A stretch of DNA of 17,725 nucleotides from an uncultured bacterium. GTDB taxonomy: Bacteria > Verrucomicrobiota > Kiritimatiellia > RFP12 > UBA1067. The notes under the pieces are model-generated. The model did no database searches, was not told the origin of the DNA, and saw only the letters and a list, made by a program, of their open reading frames with translations. The translations under genes and the position numbers were made by a program. Shown here in pieces: positions 5,700-12,656 of the stretch; within the stretch, counting starts at the first letter, position 1, and each line of letters opens with the position of its first letter. The stretch lies in NCBI GenBank assembly GCA_900547945.1, contig URIT01000062.1:1-17725 (forward strand). Direction: 5' to 3'.

Positions 5700-8194
5700 C
5701 GTTCGTTCCTCCCTTCCTTGAGAGGTGTTTCAACGCCCTTCCACACGAAGACGCCCATGAGGCCCGGCGGCAGGGTGATTGTGCCGGAGGCGTTGCCGTC
5801 CGCGAACGCCAAGTCAACGGAAATGTCGCCCTTCGGGGAGGGCATCGTCGCGCGGACGAACTTCAGAGACCCTGGCTGCGGCGCAATGCGCACGCGCGCG
5901 AAGCCGTCCGCGTCCGGCCGGATGCCCGCGATGCCCGTCTGCAGATGGAAGAGCGGATGCGCGCCCCAGGCGTGGCAGTCGCTGCGGCCGCGCAGGCCCG
6001 GCGCCTCCGGCGGCGTCCTGAGGCCGTCCCGCACGAAGCCGCGCCAGAGGTCGAGCCGCGTGAGGAAGAGGTCCGGGCGGTTGAACTTGAAGTACGTCTC
6101 GAAGAGGTAGTGCGAGAAGTAGACCGTCACCGGCGCGAGGTCCTTCGCCCGGACAAGTCCGTCGAACGCGCGCGCCGCCCGGTCGGCGGGCAGGGCGTCC
6201 GCAAGGAGCGCAAGGCACTGCGCGTGCTCCGAGAAGCGGTCCTTCGCGCGCGTGTCGGCGACGAGACCGCGCGCGTCGTCCCAGAACGCCGCGACGACGG
6301 CCCGCGCGACGGCTTCCGCCTTCGTCTGCCAGTAGGCCCCCATCGCCGCGTCGCCGCAGGCGCGCTCGGCGCGCGCCGCCTGGCGGAGGGCGTAGACGTA
6401 GAGGAGGTTGTTGACCGCCGAGCAGCCACGCCGCCCGTCCGGCGCGATGCCCAGCCAGCCCCACGGCTCGCTCCAGTCCACGAAGCTCCAGCCCGGCAGG
6501 TCTTCGAGGAGGCCGTCCGCGTTGCGGTACGTGTCGATCTGCGAAAGCGTCTGGCGGAGACCCGGGATCCGCTGGCGGAGGAACTCGTTCGCCCCGTGCC
6601 AGAGCGCATAGTCGCCGAGCTTCATCGCCCAGCACAGCGAAAACGTCGTCGAGTCCTGCTCATGGACGGACGGGAAGTTCATGCGAATCATTCCGTTGGC
6701 GCGCCGCGAGGCGTCGAAGATGCCAATCCCGTAGCGCAGGAGGCGGTCGTCGCCTGAAAGCGTGTTGAGAACAAGCATTTCCACGCGCGTGTCGCCGGGG
6801 TACATCTGCTGCTCGAAGTAGGGGCAGTCCATGAACATCTCGTGAAGACAGTTCTCCATCCCGCGCACGGCGATCCGACAAATGCCATCAAGAGATGCGT
6901 CATCACACGCAAACGAGGACTTGACCTCAAGGGGATACCGCGACTCGACGAGCCCGAGCCGGGTGAGCGCGAGGGGCGCGTCAGCCGTCCGGACCGCGAT
7001 CTCGATCCAGCGGCCGCATTTCCACCACGGCGTCGTGAACGACGCGGACGCGCGGCCGTCCGGCAGGAACGTGTCGTGCATCGCGCGCAGCATCCGCTTG
7101 CCGAGGAATTCGTCGCGGTTGCCCTTGTGGAGGTAGAGTTCGCCCGTTCGCCCCGTCTCGGCGAACGGCGCATAGAGCGCCTCGGCCCAGCGCCAGCGGA
7201 CCTGCGCGCCCGCGCCGCCGGACGTGCCGAGGTCGGGGAAGGCGCAGTAGTAGTCGCCGAGATCCCAGAGGAAGCGGACGGACGTCCGGGCGGGGATCTC
7301 GACCCGCACGCCGGCCTTGAGGAGGCGGTCGAACCGCACCGTCCACGCGCTTGCCGTGTCCGCCGCCGTGTAGACGGCGTTCGTCTCGTCGAAGAGCGGC
7401 TGTGCGGCCCGCACCGTACCCGGCGTGCAGGGCCGCTCCTGCTCGTCCATGCGCTCGGTCGGGAAGAGCGCCCACCCCCGGCGTGGATTGCCGTAGTCGC
7501 TCTCCCGGACAGGTTCGCGCACGACAAATGTCGGCTGCCATGCGAGGTCGTTCCAATCGAGGAAGCCAGTACCGTGTACGATGTTTTCACGCCCCGTCAT
7601 TGTGTCCGGATCGGTCACGCCGCCATACGTCTGGCACGGCACGCATGCCGCCCGCCACGCCGTCTTGCCCGTCGTCAGCCGCGTGTCGTAGACGCCCTCG
7701 GCCTTGAGGACGAACCCGCCGCGCCCGCTCGTCAGGATCGAGGGCGGACCGTTCCTCCCGAGGTGGAAGACGACCGCCTCCAGCGTGTGCGCGCCGGGCG
7801 CCAGCCCCTCGACGGAATAGCTCTGGTAGTACCAGCGGTCGAGGAATCCCTTGTGCGGCCCACGCGAGACAACGCACCCGTCAAGAAGGAGAACGTAGCG
7901 CGGATCGGCCGAGACGTCGAAGACGAGCGGCGTGCCGTCCGCCGTGAAATCCCGCCGGAAACGGATGATCGGGAAGGCGTTTCCGTCCTCGAAACCGGCC
8001 CCCTTCGTCCAGATCCAGGCGGCTTCGTCAATCGCCTGGAGCGGACGCAGGTTCACGTCGCCGCGCGTGACGCGCTCCTCGCGGAAAATCTGCCGGGTCT
8101 CGAATGCCTCGGCCGATAGAACAGCAAAACACGCCGCAAGGACATGTGCCGCCGTTGTCATCACCTTTTCAATCCTACCTCTTGAGCGAATCAT
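5696..8194 (-). CDS. GH78-like alpha-L-rhamnosidase, secreted
   Basis: A protein of about 832 residues predicted to cleave terminal alpha-L-rhamnose outside the cytoplasm. I prefer the ATG at 8194, which has an AGAGGA ribosome site four bases upstream and overlaps the GH2 gene by 20 bp. An ATG 36 bp upstream of that ribosome context does not exist; the alternatives are an ATG at 8206 and an ATG at 8161, the latter giving a shorter n-region before the same signal peptide (MTTAAHVLAACFAVLSAEA). Beta-sandwich domains fill roughly the first 410 residues. The (alpha/alpha)6 barrel opens with DCPYFEQQMYPGD (460-472, counted from 8206), which aligns with the GH78 signature DCPxREERxGWxGD. It keeps the Asp, one Glu and the final Asp but changes the centre. 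FVDWSEPWGWLG (575-586) may supply the acid. The C-terminal SDCHAWGAHPLF (742-753) and GIRPDADGF (761-769) are typical of GH78. The gene is coupled downstream to the broken glycosidase. Confidence 0.88.
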   Translation of the reverse strand: MIRSRGRIEKVMTTAAHVLAACFAVLSAEAFETRQIFREERVTRGDVNLRPLQAIDEAAWIWTKGAGFEDGNAFPIIRFRRDFTADGTPLVFDVSADPRYVLLLDGCVVSRGPHKGFLDRWYYQSYSVEGLAPGAHTLEAVVFHLGRNGPPSILTSGRGGFVLKAEGVYDTRLTTGKTAWRAACVPCQTYGGVTDPDTMTGRENIVHGTGFLDWNDLAWQPTFVVREPVRESDYGNPRRGWALFPTERMDEQERPCTPGTVRAAQPLFDETNAVYTAADTASAWTVRFDRLLKAGVRVEIPARTSVRFLWDLGDYYCAFPDLGTSGGAGAQVRWRWAEALYAPFAETGRTGELYLHKGNRDEFLGKRMLRAMHDTFLPDGRASASFTTPWWKCGRWIEIAVRTADAPLALTRLGLVESRYPLEVKSSFACDDASLDGICRIAVRGMENCLHEMFMDCPYFEQQMYPGDTRVEMLVLNTLSGDDRLLRYGIGIFDASRRANGMIRMNFPSVHEQDSTTFSLCWAMKLGDYALWHGANEFLRQRIPGLRQTLSQIDTYRNADGLLEDLPGWSFVDWSEPWGWLGIAPDGRRGCSAVNNLLYVYALRQAARAERACGDAAMGAYWQTKAEAVARAVVAAFWDDARGLVADTRAKDRFSEHAQCLALLADALPADRAARAFDGLVRAKDLAPVTVYFSHYLFETYFKFNRPDLFLTRLDLWRGFVRDGLRTPPEAPGLRGRSDCHAWGAHPLFHLQTGIAGIRPDADGFARVRIAPQPGSLKFVRATMPSPKGDISVDLAFADGNASGTITLPPGLMGVFVWKGVETPLKEGRNER

Positions 8195-10019
8195 ATATCC
8201 TCTCATGTGCAGTACGCAAGATGGCGGGGTCGAACTTCAGGACCTTGCGGTCGTAGGTCATGAGGCCGTTGACCTCGGCCTCCACGTCCGTCGTCTGCGT
8301 GTAGACCGCGCCGCCGAGCCCCTGCGCCGCCAACTCGGCGATGCGGCCCATCAGCGCGACATACCGCGCCTCGACCGCCTTCGGCCCGTTCGCCGCCGCG
8401 TCGGCGCCGCCCGTCGCGCCATAGCCCCACGCCTTCTCCGTCCAGAGATGCCCCGCGATCCGGCAGCCGAGGCCGCCGAACTCGCCGAGGAACGAGACGC
8501 GGCGGGCGTTCAGCGGCGCCATGCCGGGCACGCGGTTGTAGTCGTGCCGGTCGATGACGTCCGCCGCCTCGCAGACACCCGGCGGCAGGTGCCGCGTCCA
8601 CGCCCGCCGCTCCGGCTGGTGGCCCCAGTCGCCGCCCTCGAAGTCCACCCAGCCGCTCGGCCCGTTCACGAGCCGCGTCGGATCATGGGCCTTCGTCCAG
8701 TCCAGCGCAGCGTGCGTGGGGAACGCCCCCGGCTGGCTCCACCCCTCGTTGTAGGGCACCCACATCACGATCGAGGGGAACGTCTGCAGGGCGTCCATCA
8801 TCGCCTTCAGCTCGCGTCGCTGGAGGCCGTAGCCAGCCACCGTCTTCGCCTTGAACGGCGAACGCTCGTCGCCGTTCGCGCTCGGCAGGTCCTGCACGAC
8901 CATCAGCCCCATCTTGTCGCAGAGGTAGTAGTAGCGCGCCGGCTCGACCTTGATGTGTTTGCGCATCATGTTGAAGCCGAGGTCCTTCAGCGTCCGGATG
9001 TCGAACGCCATCGCCTCTTCGCTCGGCGGCGTGAGGAGTCCGTCCGGCCACCAGCCCTGGTCGAGCGTGCCCATCAGGAAGACCGGCTCGCCGTTGAGGA
9101 AGAAGCGCAGGACGCCCTTCGCGTCGCGGCGCATCTCGATCTTGCGCATCCCGAAGTAGCCCCGCACCGTGTCCGCGCCGCATGCGGCCGTGAAGTCGTA
9201 GAGGTTCGGCGCGTCCGGTGACCACAGACGGACGGGCGAGGGCAGCGCGACCGTCACCTCGCCGTTCGCCGTCGTCGCCCTCACCCCGGCGACCTCGACC
9301 GTCACCTCCGGCTTCGCGAACTTGGGGCTGCGGACGTCGAACGCGAGCGTCACCGTCCCCTTGTCGATGTCGGTCGCGACCGTGTAGCCCGCGACGTAGG
9401 TCTCGGGCACGTTCTCCATCCACACCGTCTGCCAGATCCCCGACACGCGCGTGTAGAAGCAGCCCTTCGGCTCGAAGCTCTGCTTGCCGCGCGCGTTCAC
9501 GAAATCCTCCGTCGGGTCCCACACGCAGACCGTCAGCTCATTCTCCCCGTCCGCGACGTAGTCCGTGACGTCGAGCGTGAACGGGCTCTGCCCGCCCTCG
9601 TGCGGCACGTCCGTCACCTCGCGGTGTCCGACGAAGACCTGCGCGCGGAAGTCGACCGCGCCGAAGTGCAGGAGGACGCGCTCGCCGGGACACTTCCGGC
9701 AGGCGATCGTGCGCGTGTACCAGAGGAACTCGTCGGGCTTCAGGAGCCGCCCGACGCCGGAGAGCGCGGACTCTATCGCGAACGGCACGCGGATCCTGCC
9801 GTCCCAGGCCGTCGGACGCCCCGGCGTGTTCGTGACGCTCGTCACGGCGTAGTCCCAGTCGCCGTTCAGGCACGTCCAGCCATCGCGCACAAGCTGGGGA
9901 CGCGGATAGTCGCGCCAGGCGTTTGCGCTCGTCACCTTCTCGCCCCACGGCGTCGTCAGCGGCACTGCCAACACAGCACTCGCCGTGAAGATCATTCCGC
10001 ACACGATTCTCATTTTCAT
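8175..10019 (-). CDS. Glycoside hydrolase family 2 protein, secreted
   Basis: A 614-residue enzyme with the GH2 layout: signal peptide (MKMRIVCGMIFTASAVLA), sugar-binding jelly roll (about 40-200, including HFGAVDFRAQVFVGHREV and VSGIWQTVWME), an immunoglobulin-like domain (about 205-295), and a TIM barrel (about 300-605). The expected acid/base is Glu425 in VPYNEGW and the nucleophile is Glu513 in LGEFGG. The family contains beta-galactosidases, beta-glucuronidases and beta-mannosidases that retain configuration. The exact substrate cannot be read from the sequence. The protein is much shorter than LacZ and belongs with the compact GH2 forms that have no extra C-terminal domains. The ribosome site before 10019 is weak (GGGGAAAG about 9 bases away), and the ATG two codons later is an alternative. 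The gene begins 21 bp after the preceding gene. Confidence 0.93.
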   Translation of the reverse strand: MKMRIVCGMIFTASAVLAVPLTTPWGEKVTSANAWRDYPRPQLVRDGWTCLNGDWDYAVTSVTNTPGRPTAWDGRIRVPFAIESALSGVGRLLKPDEFLWYTRTIACRKCPGERVLLHFGAVDFRAQVFVGHREVTDVPHEGGQSPFTLDVTDYVADGENELTVCVWDPTEDFVNARGKQSFEPKGCFYTRVSGIWQTVWMENVPETYVAGYTVATDIDKGTVTLAFDVRSPKFAKPEVTVEVAGVRATTANGEVTVALPSPVRLWSPDAPNLYDFTAACGADTVRGYFGMRKIEMRRDAKGVLRFFLNGEPVFLMGTLDQGWWPDGLLTPPSEEAMAFDIRTLKDLGFNMMRKHIKVEPARYYYLCDKMGLMVVQDLPSANGDERSPFKAKTVAGYGLQRRELKAMMDALQTFPSIVMWVPYNEGWSQPGAFPTHAALDWTKAHDPTRLVNGPSGWVDFEGGDWGHQPERRAWTRHLPPGVCEAADVIDRHDYNRVPGMAPLNARRVSFLGEFGGLGCRIAGHLWTEKAWGYGATGGADAAANGPKAVEARYVALMGRIAELAAQGLGGAVYTQTTDVEAEVNGLMTYDRKVLKFDPAILRTAHERIYDSLKR

Positions 10020-10040
10020 TTTATTTTCTTTCCCCGGTTA

Positions 10041-12641
10041 TCACTTCCCTTCGCAGACGAACGTGCCGTACTTCGTCGGGTCGGGCGTGCCGGTGATGCC
10101 GCCGAAGAGGTCGTGCGTCTTCCGCTTCCCATCCGTCAAGTCGCTCACCGAGACGGCGATGCCGAACTTCGTGCCGGGCGGCGGCGGGCCGTCCATCCCC
10201 AGGCGCGGCCACGTGAGCCAGATCATGTAGCGCGTCTTGTCCGCGCCCACGCGCGTGACGCCGTTGAAGACGACGACCGGCGCGTTCGGACGGATGTCGA
10301 AGTCCCAGGCGTTGCGCCGCCAGGCCTCCCGCTTACCGTCGTCCCGCAAGGCGACCGTGTACTCGAACGCGCGATGCCCCTTGAAGCTCGTCATGTGCGC
10401 GTTCGGCTGCCAGTCCAGCCCCCGGTCGACATCGACCGCGACCGTGACCGAATCGCCCTCCATAAGCCGCTCCTGCGCATACGGCTGCTCGTGCTTCGGG
10501 TCATCCACCTCGACGTTGAAGACCAGCCCCTCGGACGAATAGGCGACACGCACGCGCGGAAGACGGTTCGTCGCGCCCGTCCAGCAGCGGTCGGGAAGGA
10601 CGGGCGTCTGGAGGTTGTCGCGGCACTTCCAGCCCGTGCCAGTAAGTCCCAGCGGATATTCGTCCGGCGCGACGACGACCGGCTTTGCCTCGTCCACCGG
10701 CGGCGCGACCCACGCGGGCCCCGAGAACGTCTCGTCGCCGAAGAGGTAGACCGGCGATTCGGAGACGCGCAGCGTCGTGCCACCCAGCGCAACCGGCGTG
10801 CCCAGGAAGTTCTCCGCCCGCACGGTGCGCACCGGCAGCGGAATCTCCCGAACGCCCGTGCGCGTCCAGACGAGCGTGACGGCCGAGCCGTCCGCGCGGC
10901 GTCCAGTCGCGAGCCACGTCTCCGGGCCGATCATCTGCGCGCACATCCGACCCTGCACGCTCGACAGGTTGCGCGCGAGCGTCGCGAACGCGGCAACCGC
11001 CGGCTTCGGCGAGATGCCGTCGTTGCCGAGCCGCAGCATCGAGAACCCGCCCTCGCCGTAGTTGCGCGCGACGTAGAAGTCGCAGAACCAGACCGCCGCG
11101 CGGATGTCCTCGGCGGCGATGAACGTACACGCGCGCGTCAGGTAGCGCGCCTGGGTGAGCTCGCTCACCGGCTCCTGCCACGTGCCGTTCTCCGTCGTCC
11201 AGCCGAACTCGGTGACGTAGACGGGCTTCGCGCACGCGAACTCGCGGCGGATGACGTCCATGCCCTCGCGCAGCTTCGTGCGGAACGCGCCCTCCGGCTT
11301 CGTGCCGTCCACGTAGGCATGGATGTTGACGGCGTCGATACAGTCGAAGAATCCCTCCTTCCCCAGCGCGCGCAGGTACTCCGGCTTCACGCGGCTGCAC
11401 GCGGGACCCTGCACTTCGCACGTCGGGTAGAGGCGGTGGACTTCCTCGGCGAAGACGCGGTGGGCGCGCACCATTTCGACGATCGTGCCGCGCCACTTGA
11501 AGTCCGGCTCGTTGACGAGGCAGAGGCGGCGGCCCGCGAAACAGGGGTTCTTCTCCAGGAACGCCCGCGTCAATGCGCGCTGGACGTCCCAGTCCTTCGC
11601 CGACCACATGCCGCCTTTCCCGACGTGCGCCGGGTCCATCGCCTCGGGGTAGATCGGCGACTGGTGGCCCGCGTAGATCGCCCCGTCGCCGAACTGTGGG
11701 CCGACGAACGCGGCATTGTCCCTGCCGTGGAAGAAGAACCGCCAGTCCCAGCGGCTGCCGAGCGCGCGCGTGAACGCCCCCGCGCCGCCGTTGACGATCA
11801 TCGCGCCGAAGCGCGAGCTCGCCGTCTGCGCGGCGGTGAGCCTGGGCCCGAGGACGGCGGCGGAACCCGTCGTCGTCACCTTCGTGCCGTCCGCGTAGCA
11901 CGCGGCGACCTCCAGCGTGTAGAAACCGCGTCCCGCGAGCGTCACCGCATCGACGGCGGCGAGCGCGCGCGTCTCGCCGACGGGCCGACCCTCGGCATCG
12001 CGCACGCGCACGGCCGCGCGGACGACATGCGCCGGATCGGCGAGCGCGACATGGACGGTTCCCGTCTCGGCGAAGAAGACGTGCTTCAGCACGTTCCCGC
12101 CTTCGAGCGGAAACTCGCCGCCCGTGAGCCGATGACGCGGCTTCAGGACGAGCGCGACCGCAAAATCGGCGAATTCGACGCGCCCCGTCGCGACCAGCCC
12201 CTCGCACACGACGCGCACCTCCGGTGGCAGCGCGTTCTTGAAGTCGACGTCGAGATCGACCTTCTTCCAGTCTTCAGACGCACCGCAGCGGTAGGTCGTC
12301 CCCGCATCCCAGTTCAGGTTGCGGACGGTCGGCGTGAGGTTGTCGAACCGCGCACCGCCGTCGAATACGGCCTGTGTGACGAGCCGCAGCCCCTCGCCCG
12401 CAAAGCCCGCCGTGCGGTAGCGGAACGAGTAGCGCACGCGCCACGGACGAAGATCCGACTCCGGCGGCACGGCGAAGGTTCCGACCGTCGCGTTCGTCGC
12501 GCCCGCGACCGTGAACGCGCGCGCGAACGGTACGGGACGAACAACGTCGGCGCGTTCGCTCTCGTTTCCCGCCGGCACCGTTCCCCACACTGCACCCGCC
12601 ACCAACAGGACAACGGAAACAAGAATCCTCACGCGCAGCAT
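10041..12641 (-). CDS. Clan GH-A-like glycosidase with C-terminal CBM9-like domain, secreted
   Basis: An 866-residue exported protein. The ATG at 12641 is preferred over an in-frame GTG at 12656, because the intervening bases hold a GGAGG ribosome site and MLRVRILVSVVLLVAGAVWG then starts the signal peptide. Two beta-rich regions (about 30-265) precede a TIM barrel (about 270-570). There Glu378 in LVNEPD and Glu478 in VTEFGW lie 100 residues apart, the strand-4 and strand-7 catalytic pair of clan GH-A. The barrel resembles GH39/GH5-related enzymes, but I cannot assign a CAZy family. A short beta-domain follows. The last 200 residues (about 660-860) look like a CBM9 domain, with SVTVAVDVDRGLDWQPN, FEYTVALRDDGKREAW and RYMIWLTWPRLG. 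The gene starts 15 bp after the beta-helix gene stop. Confidence 0.87.
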   Translation of the reverse strand: MLRVRILVSVVLLVAGAVWGTVPAGNESERADVVRPVPFARAFTVAGATNATVGTFAVPPESDLRPWRVRYSFRYRTAGFAGEGLRLVTQAVFDGGARFDNLTPTVRNLNWDAGTTYRCGASEDWKKVDLDVDFKNALPPEVRVVCEGLVATGRVEFADFAVALVLKPRHRLTGGEFPLEGGNVLKHVFFAETGTVHVALADPAHVVRAAVRVRDAEGRPVGETRALAAVDAVTLAGRGFYTLEVAACYADGTKVTTTGSAAVLGPRLTAAQTASSRFGAMIVNGGAGAFTRALGSRWDWRFFFHGRDNAAFVGPQFGDGAIYAGHQSPIYPEAMDPAHVGKGGMWSAKDWDVQRALTRAFLEKNPCFAGRRLCLVNEPDFKWRGTIVEMVRAHRVFAEEVHRLYPTCEVQGPACSRVKPEYLRALGKEGFFDCIDAVNIHAYVDGTKPEGAFRTKLREGMDVIRREFACAKPVYVTEFGWTTENGTWQEPVSELTQARYLTRACTFIAAEDIRAAVWFCDFYVARNYGEGGFSMLRLGNDGISPKPAVAAFATLARNLSSVQGRMCAQMIGPETWLATGRRADGSAVTLVWTRTGVREIPLPVRTVRAENFLGTPVALGGTTLRVSESPVYLFGDETFSGPAWVAPPVDEAKPVVVAPDEYPLGLTGTGWKCRDNLQTPVLPDRCWTGATNRLPRVRVAYSSEGLVFNVEVDDPKHEQPYAQERLMEGDSVTVAVDVDRGLDWQPNAHMTSFKGHRAFEYTVALRDDGKREAWRRNAWDFDIRPNAPVVVFNGVTRVGADKTRYMIWLTWPRLGMDGPPPPGTKFGIAVSVSDLTDGKRKTHDLFGGITGTPDPTKYGTFVCEGK

Positions 12642-12656
12642 CTTCCCTCCCTGCAC

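Noticed and set aside
12642..12656. GTG at 12656 as start of the GH-A/CBM9 gene
   Set aside because: The bases between this GTG and the ATG at 12641 are the GGAGG ribosome site, so the ATG is the better start.
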